This document shows positions 42,872-50,258 of a stretch of 50,258 nt of DNA, in pieces. Every line of letters begins with the position of its first letter. Position 1 is the stretch's first letter. Made by a program: the position numbers and the translations under genes. The stretch lies in assembly GCA_017961575.1 (NCBI GenBank), contig JAGCXA010000059.1:1-50258 (forward strand), given 5' to 3'. The notes below the pieces were generated by a model that worked only from the letters and a program-made list of their open reading frames with translations, was not told the origin of the DNA and did not search any database. Source of the stretch: Clostridia bacterium (GTDB lineage: Bacteria > Bacillota > Clostridia > Oscillospirales > CAG-272).

Positions 42872-44074
42872 TTATTCGACGGCGGGCGCGGGCTCCGGCG
42901 TTTCCTTTTTCGGCGGGCAGGCGAAGGCGCGAAGCAACTTCGGCAGAGCGAACGCCGATCCGTTCAGTTTCTTCATAAACCGGGCGAGATTCTTCGGGTT
43001 CTCGTCGAGTTCGCGGGCATAGTTGCGGAACAGATCCTCCTGCCGCTGCGGGGGGAATTTGCCCCGGCTCTGCCATTCGAGCGCGCCGAGTTCAAAGAGA
43101 CAGAAGGTCGTCAAGACGGCGTAGCGCATCCGGGAGAAGAACTTTCCGTCGCGGACGGCGTCGAGCAGATCGCGGTGAAGAACGTAGAAGAGCCATTTCC
43201 GATACTCGTATTCGCGCTCCTTCATAAACGAGTTGAATTCGCGCTCACGCGCGATCCGCTTTTCGGACGTCTCGCCCTTGAAGATCTCAAACGCCCGGGC
43301 GATCCGGACGGCGTTGTCTTCCTTCCTGAATTCGAGTTTGCAATGCATTTTGAGCAGCCGCAGGATCAGTTCCTCGCGCAGAGCGGCGTCGGCGGTTTCG
43401 TCCGTCGCGACCCCCGCCATCCCCCCCGTCGGGTCGTCGCCCTCGAAGGGAGCGACAAGCGAGGCGAGTTCCCCGTACGCCTTACGGTCGATCGCCGCCT
43501 GCACGCCGGACGCGAGCCGAAGCAGGATCGTCCCGGTCAGGTACAGCGGGTTGCGGGAATCCTGCGCGATTTGCAGGACGCGCTGACGGACAGGATAGAG
43601 CGCCTCGAACAAATTGACGTTAAGATCGTCGAGGGAGACCGGTTCGGTGTCGTTTTCACGCTCGCGAACCTCGAAGCGTTCGGGATGGGTCAGGACGAGA
43701 CGCAGTACTTCCGGGCAGGAAAAGCGGCACCCGATCTCGCGGTAGTTCCCGTATTCCTTCGAGAAAGTGGGATACTTGCGGCAGGTCTCCGCGATCTTAT
43801 CGGCGCCGAGCCGGATCTGCAACTCGCAGAGACGATTGCGCAGAAGGAACGGACATTCGCCGTTCTCGCGCATCCGGAAGGAGGCGACCCCGTTCCGCTC
43901 GCTGATCGAGGCGACCATCCGGCGTCCGAAGGCGTCGCCCTTCGAGATGACGCGCTGATACTCGAAGTAGGTCTTGTTGTCGAGCACCAGTTTATCGTGC
44001 ACGCAGCAGGTGTCCTTGCACGCCGATCCCGCGCATTTGAAGCGGTCGTAGAGCGTCAGCGTCCGGATGATCAT
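42872..44074 (-). CDS. FliB-like protein (flagellin lysine N-methylase family)
   Basis: This 400-residue protein has the N-terminal cysteine motif of the FliB/YkgJ-like family: FKCAGSACKDTCC (12-24), then ECPFLL..RLCELQ, TCRKYPTF and GCRFSCPEVLRL, which likely bind a metal or Fe-S centre. FliB-type proteins methylate lysines of flagellin in Salmonella. No flagellar gene lies in the window, so the target may be another surface protein or the name may mislead. The C-terminal half is helical and ends with a Pro/Glu tail. It has its own promoter. Related orphan copies are common in Clostridia. Confidence 0.85.
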   Translation of the reverse strand: MIIRTLTLYDRFKCAGSACKDTCCVHDKLVLDNKTYFEYQRVISKGDAFGRRMVASISERNGVASFRMRENGECPFLLRNRLCELQIRLGADKIAETCRKYPTFSKEYGNYREIGCRFSCPEVLRLVLTHPERFEVRERENDTEPVSLDDLNVNLFEALYPVRQRVLQIAQDSRNPLYLTGTILLRLASGVQAAIDRKAYGELASLVAPFEGDDPTGGMAGVATDETADAALREELILRLLKMHCKLEFRKEDNAVRIARAFEIFKGETSEKRIAREREFNSFMKEREYEYRKWLFYVLHRDLLDAVRDGKFFSRMRYAVLTTFCLFELGALEWQSRGKFPPQRQEDLFRNYARELDENPKNLARFMKKLNGSAFALPKLLRAFACPPKKETPEPAPAVE

Positions 44075-44125
44075 CGCGTCTCTCCTTCCCCGTCCGGGTC
44101 GCCGGACGGCGTCTTTTCTCTATCT

Positions 44126-44154
44126 ATTATAACAAATCCGAAAAAAGATTGCAA
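44126..44154 (-). promoter_or_regulatory. Promoter of the FliB-like gene
   Basis: Minus-strand TTGCAA (44154-44149) and TATAAT (44131-44126), spacer 17 bp. Confidence 0.85.
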
Positions 44155-44236
44155 GGGGGTCGCGGCGGCTTTTCGGCGCAAAAAAGCGGCGCGCCGCCGA
44201 AAAAGCGGGAAGATTGTGAACAATTCGCGTTTTGGG

Positions 44237-44265
44237 TTGCAAAACCGGAAACAATCGAATATAAT
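44237..44265 (+). promoter_or_regulatory. Promoter of murD and following genes
   Basis: TTGCAA (44237-44242) and TATAAT (44260-44265), spacer 17 bp, 34 bp before the murD ATG. Confidence 0.87.
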
Positions 44266-44299
44266 ATAACGTAGCGAAGAATGCCCGGGAGGCGAGCGG

Positions 44300-45676
44300 A
44301 TGGATCCTGTCACTTTGGGTTTGACGAGGGGAGCCGCCGTCCTCGGACTCGGCGTCTCGGGGATCGCGGCGGCGGAGTTCCTTACGTCACGCGGCGTCGC
44401 TTCCCTTCTGCTCTGCGACAGGGATCCCGGGAAAGCGGGCGATCCCGCCGTCGCCTCTCTTGTCGCGCGCGGCGCGCGTACGCGATTCGGCGCCGATTGG
44501 CTCTCGGATCTTCCCGCGGGGCTTCTCGTCCGTTCGCCCGGTATCCGTCCGGATCTGCCCGAACTCAAAGAAAAAGTACGGGCGGGCGCCGTTCTGTCGG
44601 GCGAGGTCGGTTTGTTTCTCGCTTACTCCCCCGCGCGCCTGTTCGCCGTGACCGGGAGCGCGGGAAAAAGCACCGTCACGACGCTGGTCGCGTCGATTCT
44701 GCATGCGGCGGGGCTTGACGCCGTCGCGGGCGGAAATCTCGGCGCGTCGCTTCTGCCCCTGCTCCCCCGTCTGACGAAAACGAGCGTCGCCGTCCTCGAA
44801 CTGTCGAGTTTTCAGTTGACGGACCTCTCCCCGGATCCCGAACGCGCCGCCATCCTCAACCTTTCCGAAAACCACCTGAACTGGCATACCGGAATGGCGG
44901 AATACCGGGCGGCGAAAGAACGGATCCTCGGTAAAAAAACGGTCGGGGTCTTCCCCGTCGCCGATCCCTCGCTCCGTCGGCTTGCCGCCGGACGGGAGGC
45001 GCGGCTCTTCTCGCTTTTCCCGCCCGCAAAAGGCGAGCGGAGACTGGGGGAGGTTTGGTACGCGCCTGACGGGGGATGGCTCCTGCGCTTCTCGGACGAG
45101 GGGGTTCGGCGGCTGTTTCCGCTCGAACGCTTCCGTCTTCCGGGCGAACACAATCTTCTGAACCTGCTTGCCGCCGTCGCGATGACCGACGGAGTCGCCC
45201 CCGTCGGGGCGATCGAAGAGGCGGTCTCCCGCTTCACGGGGATCCCCCACCGGATGGAAGAAGTGCCGGGTCCCCTCGGCGTGCGCTGCGTCGACAGTTC
45301 GATCGACACAACGCCGGAGCGGACGCTCTCGACCCTCTCTGCGCTCGCCCCCGCGCGCCCGCTCCTCCTGCTCGGGGGCGCCGGGAAAGGGCTTTCTTAC
45401 GAACCGCTCGTCGCCCCGCTCAAACGGCGCGTCAAGGACGCGATCCTCTTCGGGCGCGCGGCGCGCGAGATCGCAAAGACGCTCGACGCGGGCGGCGTTC
45501 CTTACCGGGTGATCCCGGATTTCGACGGCGCGGTTCGCGCGGCGCTCGAATCGGCTGCGTCGGGCGACACGGTACTGCTCTCCCCCGCCTGCACCAGTTA
45601 CGACGCTTTTCACGATTTCGCCGCGCGCGGAGACCGCTTCCGCCTGCTCTGCGGCGAAGCGAAAGAACGAGAATAA
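44300..45676 (+). CDS. murD: UDP-N-acetylmuramoyl-alanine--D-glutamate ligase
   Basis: MurD adds D-glutamate to UDP-MurNAc-L-Ala in peptidoglycan synthesis, in the cytoplasm. The 458-residue protein has an N-terminal Rossmann domain (VLGLGVSGIAAAE), the ATP loop VTGSAGKSTVTTL, the NLSENHLNWH segment (the Mur-ligase N-x-DHLD region, slightly altered), HRMEEV, the DSSIDTTPERT motif (as DSKATN in others) and LLSPACTSYDAF near the end. It stands alone, without the mur/fts cluster found elsewhere. GGGAGG precedes the ATG at 44300. Probably first gene of a transcript that continues into the PLP enzyme. Confidence 0.95.
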   Translation: MDPVTLGLTRGAAVLGLGVSGIAAAEFLTSRGVASLLLCDRDPGKAGDPAVASLVARGARTRFGADWLSDLPAGLLVRSPGIRPDLPELKEKVRAGAVLSGEVGLFLAYSPARLFAVTGSAGKSTVTTLVASILHAAGLDAVAGGNLGASLLPLLPRLTKTSVAVLELSSFQLTDLSPDPERAAILNLSENHLNWHTGMAEYRAAKERILGKKTVGVFPVADPSLRRLAAGREARLFSLFPPAKGERRLGEVWYAPDGGWLLRFSDEGVRRLFPLERFRLPGEHNLLNLLAAVAMTDGVAPVGAIEEAVSRFTGIPHRMEEVPGPLGVRCVDSSIDTTPERTLSTLSALAPARPLLLLGGAGKGLSYEPLVAPLKRRVKDAILFGRAAREIAKTLDAGGVPYRVIPDFDGAVRAALESAASGDTVLLSPACTSYDAFHDFAARGDRFRLLCGEAKERE

Positions 45677-45687
45677 AACAAAAAGAA

Positions 45688-45703
45688 CCGTCCCGCGGGA
45701 CGG
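45688..45703. other. Perfect 16-bp palindrome between murD and the YnbB-like gene
   Basis: CCGTCCCGCGGGACGG is a perfect palindrome. On the plus strand no T-run follows, while on the minus strand TTCTTTTTG follows. It could be an mRNA hairpin or a protein site. Confidence 0.45.
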
Positions 45704-45719
45704 AAAAAGGACGTTTGAT

Positions 45720-46991
45720 ATGACCGACCAAAACAAACTGATCGAGCAAGCCGAAGAGGCGCTTGCCCCCCGGTTCAAAGCAATCGAATCGACGAGCGAA
45801 AAACTCACTGCCCGCATCCTTTCGGCGTTCAAGAACAACCGCGTGAGCGAGGCGACCTTCGCCTCGACCAACGGCTACGGACTCGACGATACGGGGCGCG
45901 ACACGCTCGATAAGATCTACGCCGAGGTGTTCGGGTGCGAGGCGGCGTTCGTCCGGCACTCGATCGTTTCGGGGACCCACGCGCTCACCATCGGGCTCTT
46001 CGCCCTGCTCCGTCCGGGCGACGTCCTGCTGTCTTTGACCGGGAAACCCTACGACACCCTCGACGAGGTGATCGGTCTGTCGGGCAAGCCGGGACGCGGG
46101 TCGCTCCTCGATTTCGGCGTGCGCTACCGCGAGGTCGGGCTGAAACCCGACGGCACGCCCGACTACGACGCGATCGGGTCGGCGCTCTCCGAGGAGGGCG
46201 ACGCCGTGAAGGTCGCGTTCATTCAACGGTCGAAAGGGTATCTTGACCGTCCGACGCTGACGGTCTCCGAGATCGGGCGGCTCGCCGCCTTCGTCCACGA
46301 ACGGTCGGGCGCGGCGCGGGTGGTCGTGGACAACTGCTACGGCGAATTCACCGAGGAAAAAGAACCCGTCGCCGTCGGCGCCGACCTGATGATCGGGTCG
46401 CTCATCAAGAATCCCGGAGGCGGGATGGCGGAGTCGGGCGGATACCTCGCCGGGCGCGCCGACCTCATCGAACTCGTCGCCTGCCGGGCGACGGCGCCGG
46501 GGATCGGAGCCGAGGAGGGCGCGACGCTCGGACAGAACCGCAACCTGTATAAGGGACTGTTCTTCGCGCCGCACACGGTGGGACAAGCCCTGAAAACGAT
46601 GCATCTCGCGGCGTATCTGTTCGAAGCGAACGGATTTGACGTCGAGCCGGCGTGGGACGTCCCGCGCTCGGACATCATTCAGGTCGTCCGCTGCAAGACG
46701 GCGGACAAGCTGATCGCCTTCTGCCGCGGGATCCAGGCGGGATCGCCCGTCGACGCCTTCGTCACCTGCGAGCCGTGGGCGATGCCGGGGTACAGCTCCC
46801 CCGTGATTATGGCGGCGGGGACCTTCGTACAGGGCTCGTCGCTCGAACTCTCGGCGGACGGTCCGATCCGTCCCCCCTTCAACGCCTACCTGCAAGGCGG
46901 ACTGACCTACGAGAGCGGAAAGATCGGAATTCTCTCGGCGCTTGACGCCGTACTGAAAGCAAACGACGAACAAGGAGGAGGGACGAAATGA
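45720..46991 (+). CDS. Methionine gamma-lyase-family PLP protein (YnbB/aluminium-resistance type)
   Basis: This 423-residue PLP enzyme belongs to the YnbB family of Bacillota, related to cystathionine/methionine gamma-lyases. The PLP-binding Lys is expected in MIGSLIKNPGGGMAESGGY. SIVSGTHALTIGLFALLRPGD binds the cofactor phosphate, VVVDNCYGEF holds the Asp that contacts the pyridine, and ATAPGIGAEEGA is a family hallmark. The substrate is not established; sulfur-amino-acid cleavage is presumed. AAAGGA is the ribosome site. Its stop overlaps the following lipoprotein start by 4 nt. Confidence 0.92.
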   Translation: MTDQNKLIEQAEEALAPRFKAIESTSEKLTARILSAFKNNRVSEATFASTNGYGLDDTGRDTLDKIYAEVFGCEAAFVRHSIVSGTHALTIGLFALLRPGDVLLSLTGKPYDTLDEVIGLSGKPGRGSLLDFGVRYREVGLKPDGTPDYDAIGSALSEEGDAVKVAFIQRSKGYLDRPTLTVSEIGRLAAFVHERSGAARVVVDNCYGEFTEEKEPVAVGADLMIGSLIKNPGGGMAESGGYLAGRADLIELVACRATAPGIGAEEGATLGQNRNLYKGLFFAPHTVGQALKTMHLAAYLFEANGFDVEPAWDVPRSDIIQVVRCKTADKLIAFCRGIQAGSPVDAFVTCEPWAMPGYSSPVIMAAGTFVQGSSLELSADGPIRPPFNAYLQGGLTYESGKIGILSALDAVLKANDEQGGGTK

Positions 46992-48079
46992 AACGGATCC
47001 TGTTCACCTTCTGTCTTCTGATTCTCGGGCTGCTTCTCCTGTCTTCCTGCAGTCGGTCCGAGGTTCCCGAGGGGATGACGACCGCCTCCGACCCCGATCT
47101 CGACGGCTTCACGCTCTACGTGCCGAAGGGATATACGATCGACCGTTCGACCGGGGTGCTGACCGCCTACGTCTCGTCGCTCGACCCGACCTCGGTCTCC
47201 GCCGTGATCGTCTCGCCGACCGAGGCGTCGCTCTCCGAATACTTCGACGCGCACCGCGCCGAACTCGCCGCGCTCGCCGACACCGACACCGCGCTCGTGT
47301 TTGAAACCGAGAACGAGGAATACAAGGTCGGGAACGCAGAGCTGCCGGGGCGGGTCTGGGTCTACACCTTCACGCGCGGCAAGATCAACTACAAGGTGAT
47401 GCAGATCCTCGTCCTGCGGGGCGAGTCTCCCGCCGACGGCGTAGCGATCCTGACCTACACCGGCAAGACCGACGCCACCGTCACGGGGACCGTCGGATAC
47501 GCCGACCACCTGAAAGATTTTGAATTGACGGTCGGAAACTTCTCGTTCCGCGAGGCGACGGGAACGTCCGAGCCGAAAGAAAAGATCACCGACGGCGCGC
47601 CCGACGGGATGCAGCTCGCCTCCGACGCGAAGATCGCGCATTATCGGCTCTATCTGCCGCTTTCGTGGAACGCCGACCTGAAAACCGGTATTTCCTCCGG
47701 GTATGCCGAGGACGGCGCGGGGGTATCGGTCATCTCGCTCTACCCGGAGGGGTTTACGACGGTTCAGGAGTACTTCGCGTCGCAGAAGGAGCAATACGAA
47801 CTTCGCTATGACGACGTGACGGTTCTCGGCGAAGAGCCCGAACAGATCAAGGTCGACGGGTGCGACGCCTTCCGCTACGACTGCCGCGTCACGCGGCGGG
47901 GCGACCACCGGGTCGTCCGCTTCTCGGTCGTCTACGTCCTGCTCCGCACCGGGTTGCACCGCGGGCTCTACACGCTGACCCTTTCCGCCGTCGGGCAGAG
48001 CGCCGACGCGGCGGACGCGGTCTTCGCCGCGCACGAAAACGAGTTTTCCGCCGTCCTGTCGGAATTCCGCTTCGACTGA
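46988..48079 (+). CDS. Lipoprotein with two similar domains
   Basis: This 363-residue lipoprotein has signal MKRILFTFCLLILGLLLL and lipobox LSSC (Cys21). Two copies of a PsbP/DcrB-like domain follow. The first has FTLYVPKGYTIDRSTGVLTAYVSSLDP..SVSAVIVSPTEASLSEYF (about 40-90). The second has YRLYLPLSWNADLKTGISSGYAE..VSVISLYPEGFTTVQEYF (about 220-270). Each ends with a segment containing a final Phe-rich strand (ELTVGNFSFR and SAVLSEFRFD). It would be anchored on the outer face of the membrane. Function unknown. It overlaps the PLP enzyme gene by 4 nt (ATGA), and the desulfurase follows at 10 nt: a tight operon. Confidence 0.85.
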   Translation: MKRILFTFCLLILGLLLLSSCSRSEVPEGMTTASDPDLDGFTLYVPKGYTIDRSTGVLTAYVSSLDPTSVSAVIVSPTEASLSEYFDAHRAELAALADTDTALVFETENEEYKVGNAELPGRVWVYTFTRGKINYKVMQILVLRGESPADGVAILTYTGKTDATVTGTVGYADHLKDFELTVGNFSFREATGTSEPKEKITDGAPDGMQLASDAKIAHYRLYLPLSWNADLKTGISSGYAEDGAGVSVISLYPEGFTTVQEYFASQKEQYELRYDDVTVLGEEPEQIKVDGCDAFRYDCRVTRRGDHRVVRFSVVYVLLRTGLHRGLYTLTLSAVGQSADAADAVFAAHENEFSAVLSEFRFD

Positions 48080-48089
48080 GGAGGTCGGG

Positions 48090-49259
48090 ATGGGAAACGA
48101 ACTCTACTTCGACAACAGCGCGACGACGAGGATCTCGGAGGAAGCCCTCAAAGCGTACCTGTCGGTCTCACGCGAGCAGTACGGGAACCCCTCGTCGCTG
48201 CACGGGATGGGACAAGCCGCCGAAGCCGTGCTGAACGACGCGCGGAAAACCCTCGCGAAAACGCTGGGCGACACGGCGGGCGGGACCCTGATCTTCACCT
48301 CGGGAGGCACCGAGGCGAACAATCTGGCGATCACGGGACGCGCGCACGCGAAGCCGCGCTTCCGGGGCAAAACGATTTTGACCTCGGCGGGCGAACACGC
48401 CTCGGTCAAATTGCCGCTTGCCGCCCTTGAAAACGAGGGGTTCAGGATCGTCGAGATCCCGACGGAGGGCGGTCGGCTCGATCCCGAAGCGATCGCCCGG
48501 CTCGCCACCCCCGACGTGATCCTCGCGAGCGTGATGCTGGTCAACAACGAGACCGGGGCGCTCTACGACGTCGCCGCCGTCGCCGCCGCGCTGCGCCGCT
48601 CCTCACCCGACGCGATCCTGCACGTCGACGCGACGCAGGCGTACCTGAAAGTGCCGTTTACGGTCAAGTCTCTCGGATGCGGGATGGTGACGCTGAGTTC
48701 CCACAAGATCGAGGGTCCGATGGGAACCGGGGCGCTCTGGGTCGATCCCGGCGTGATCCGGAACCGCGGGCTGTCGCCGATCCTCTTCGGCGGCGGACAG
48801 GAAGGCGGACTCCGTTCGGGCACCGAGGATCCCCCGTCGGTCGCGGCGTTTGCCAAGGCGGCGGCGATCGGTTTCTCCGCCCTTTCGGAACGGTCGGAAA
48901 AACTCGCCGCCCTGCGGGCGCTGCTCCTCGACCGGATCGCGCGCGATCCGGGGCTGTCGGGCGTCCGCCCGAACCTGCCGCCGGTCTATGCCCCGCATAT
49001 TCTCAGCTTGACGCTCCCGCGCATCAAGAGCGAAACGATGCTCCACGCCCTCTCGGCGCGCGGTATTTACGTATCGAGCGGTTCGGCGTGCTCCTCGCAC
49101 GGAAAGCACGGCACGTCGGCGCTCACGGCGTTCGGGCTGTCCGTTTCGGACGCCGACGCGACGATCCGGGTCAGTTTCTCGCACCGGAACACGCCCGAGC
49201 AGGTCGATCTGCTCGCCGACGCGCTCTCAGAGGAGATCTCCCGCCTCGCCCGTTTTTAA
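48090..49259 (+). CDS. Cysteine desulfurase (NifS/IscS type)
   Basis: This 389-residue class V aminotransferase takes sulfur from cysteine to form an enzyme persulfide. It begins YFDNSATTRISEEAL, has SGGTEANNLAI, the PLP Lys in LSSHKIEGPMGTGAL, RSGTEDPPSVAAFAKA and the active-site Cys loop SSGSACSSHGKHGTS. In Bacillota this type commonly serves ThiI for tRNA 4-thiouridine; thiI is 10 kb away here, so partnership is inferred. GAGGAGG precedes the ATG. It is the last gene of the murD-started run. Confidence 0.93.
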   Translation: MGNELYFDNSATTRISEEALKAYLSVSREQYGNPSSLHGMGQAAEAVLNDARKTLAKTLGDTAGGTLIFTSGGTEANNLAITGRAHAKPRFRGKTILTSAGEHASVKLPLAALENEGFRIVEIPTEGGRLDPEAIARLATPDVILASVMLVNNETGALYDVAAVAAALRRSSPDAILHVDATQAYLKVPFTVKSLGCGMVTLSSHKIEGPMGTGALWVDPGVIRNRGLSPILFGGGQEGGLRSGTEDPPSVAAFAKAAAIGFSALSERSEKLAALRALLLDRIARDPGLSGVRPNLPPVYAPHILSLTLPRIKSETMLHALSARGIYVSSGSACSSHGKHGTSALTAFGLSVSDADATIRVSFSHRNTPEQVDLLADALSEEISRLARF

Positions 49260-49261
49260 AG

Positions 49262-49470
49262 AAAAAAAGAGCCGCCCCGAACGCCCGTCCCGGACGATTG
49301 CCCGGAATGCGGACGGCGGAAACGGCTCCCCCGCGGAAAGTGTGAAACGGTCCCCACCGTCCGCGGGATCGGGGCCCGCGCCGCGGTCCCCGGGAGAGAG
49401 GACCCCGGCAACCGCGTGTCAAACTTCGTTTGCCCGCCGAGCCCTCCGCAAAATAGGATGCCCGCACAGA
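49262..49470 (-). ncRNA. Candidate structured RNA (possibly 6S-like)
   Basis: This gap has no coding frame with support but holds dense secondary structure, best read on the minus strand. Closing stem: GCGGA/TCCGC (49449-49445 with 49320-49316), GGCTC/GAGCC (49443-49439 with 49328-49324), GCGG/CCGC. Inside: CAAAC-GAA-GTTTG (49432-49420), GCGGT/ACCGC (49415-49411 with 49387-49383) with inner CCGGG/CCCGG, CGCGGG/CCCGCG (49380-49362), ACGGT/ACCGT (49360-49347). The 3' end has GAGCCG/CGGCTC then seven T (49268-49262). A weak promoter (TTAGAA, 17 bp, TATAGG at 49481-49476) precedes it. A long rod with a bubble and about 200 nt recalls 6S RNA, but I cannot confirm the family. Confidence 0.42.
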
Positions 49471-49535
49471 GCAAACCTATACGCGGAAATCGAAAGTTTT
49501 CTAATTCACGATCTGTTATACAAAAGGAGAATCCC

Positions 49536-50258
49536 ATGAGCCGCTTTTATCCCGCCGATATCCTGTTGCCCGATTTCAAGAAAACCGACGGCACGAAGTA
49601 CGCCGTCGTCGCCTGTGACCAATTCACGAGCGAGCCCGCCGTCTGGGACGAGACCGAGTCGATCGTCGGAGAGTCCCCCTCCACCCTGCGTTTCATCCTG
49701 CCCGAACTCTGGCTTTCCGAGCGGAAAGCGCGGATCCCCGGTATCCATTCCGAGATGGACAAGGCGTATTCTGACGGGTTCTTCACCGAATATCCGCACG
49801 CGATGATCTACCTGCGCCGCACGCAGTCCGACGGAACGGTGCGCGAGGGGCTGGTAGGCGCTATCGACCTGCTCGACTACGATTACCGCCCCGGCAGCAA
49901 GCCCCCGATCCGGGCGACCGAGGGAACGGTGCTCGAACGGGTGCCGCCCCGCGTCGACATCCGGCGCGGCGCGAAGATCGAGTTGCCGCACGTGATGCTT
50001 CTGATCGACGACCCGAACGAAACGGTAATCGAGCCGCTCTCCGGTCTTGTGACCGACAAGGCGCCGCTCTACGACTTCGACCTGATGCAGGGGGGCGGAC
50101 ACGTCACCGGGTATCTCGTCGACCGGGCGAAGCAGAAACGGATCGACGAAGCGCTCGACGCGCTGACCCCCGAGGGGGACGATCCGCTGGTATTCGCCGT
50201 CGGAGACGGCAACCATTCGCTCGCCGCGGCGAAGGCGTACTTTGAGGAACTCTGCGAG
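49536..50258 (+). CDS. DUF1015-family protein (cut by window edge)
   Basis: The visible 241 residues belong to the DUF1015 family. Start: MSRFYPADILLPDFKKTDGTKYAVVACDQFTSEP. The family motif FAVGDGNHSLAAAKAYFEEL is present at about 221-240. Some members are free-serine kinase-like, ParB-fold related proteins, and genes of the family often sit near serine-biosynthesis genes, but no such neighbour is visible here. GGAGA precedes the ATG at 49536. The C-terminal part lies beyond the right edge. Confidence 0.9.
   Translation, partial: MSRFYPADILLPDFKKTDGTKYAVVACDQFTSEPAVWDETESIVGESPSTLRFILPELWLSERKARIPGIHSEMDKAYSDGFFTEYPHAMIYLRRTQSDGTVREGLVGAIDLLDYDYRPGSKPPIRATEGTVLERVPPRVDIRRGAKIELPHVMLLIDDPNETVIEPLSGLVTDKAPLYDFDLMQGGGHVTGYLVDRAKQKRIDEALDALTPEGDDPLVFAVGDGNHSLAAAKAYFEELCE

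Noticed and set aside
49262..49470. RNase P RNA, tmRNA or SRP RNA in the structured gap
   Set aside because: I do not find the GAGGAAAGTCC core of RNase P, a tRNA-like end of tmRNA, or the SRP Alu/GGAAG signature.

Overview
The window looks like a chromosomal segment of a GC-rich, endospore-forming member of the Clostridia. The basis is the spoIIAA-spoIIAB-sigF operon, a CIRCE-controlled groESL operon, a T-box leader upstream of valS, KtrAB-type potassium uptake, and Bacillota-style promoters with 17-bp spacers and AGGAGG-like ribosome sites. It is mostly core genome. There are no phage, transposon or CRISPR signatures. Species cannot be assigned from the sequence alone.

Layout. 1-2.7 kb: the 5' part of ppdK, a tRNA-Arg(CCT), and a Fic-domain gene under an unusual nested-palindrome promoter. 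2.7-6.5 kb: two convergent ABC-2 export systems (AbrB-like regulator, ATPase and permease facing permease and ATPase) around a shared terminator. 6.5-8.6 kb: an AT-richer block with a small lipoprotein, an Lgt paralogue, a small membrane protein and a divergent Xre-type repressor with two matching operators. 8.6-13 kb: ktrAB, tRNA-Thr(TGT), an M29 aminopeptidase and a PHP/CpsB-type phosphatase. 13-19.5 kb: a two-gene operon encoding 29 tandem ~61-residue InlB-B/Flg_new-like repeats (6 plus 23), with no signal peptide or anchor and a ~345-residue C-terminal domain I do not recognise. 19.7-28.8 kb: housekeeping genes (HAD phosphatase, rpmF-yceD, tyrS, DUF1858-trmK-nif3, prfB, pepF). 28.9-32.8 kb: spoIIA and groESL. 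33-34.2 kb: a membrane protein whose C-terminus resembles ribosomal protein uL15. 34.4-39 kb, minus strand: a LIM-like zinc-cluster protein, an HD protein, a degenerate HMGL-like protein, thiI and a TMEM175-like channel. 39.2-42.8 kb: T-box-valS and a nitroreductase. 42.9-50.3 kb: a FliB-like protein, murD, a YnbB-type PLP enzyme, a duplicated-domain lipoprotein, a NifS-like desulfurase, a candidate structured RNA on the minus strand, and the start of a DUF1015 gene.

The genes form small independent operons. The desulfurase and thiI could cooperate in tRNA thiolation. tyrS, valS, prfB, trmK and rpmF-yceD are translation functions. The best candidates for something undescribed are the signal-less giant repeat operon, the membrane-bound uL15-like protein, the operator-controlled Lgt/lipoprotein block and the structured RNA near 49.3-49.5 kb. 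These functions are inferred by eye; no database search was run.
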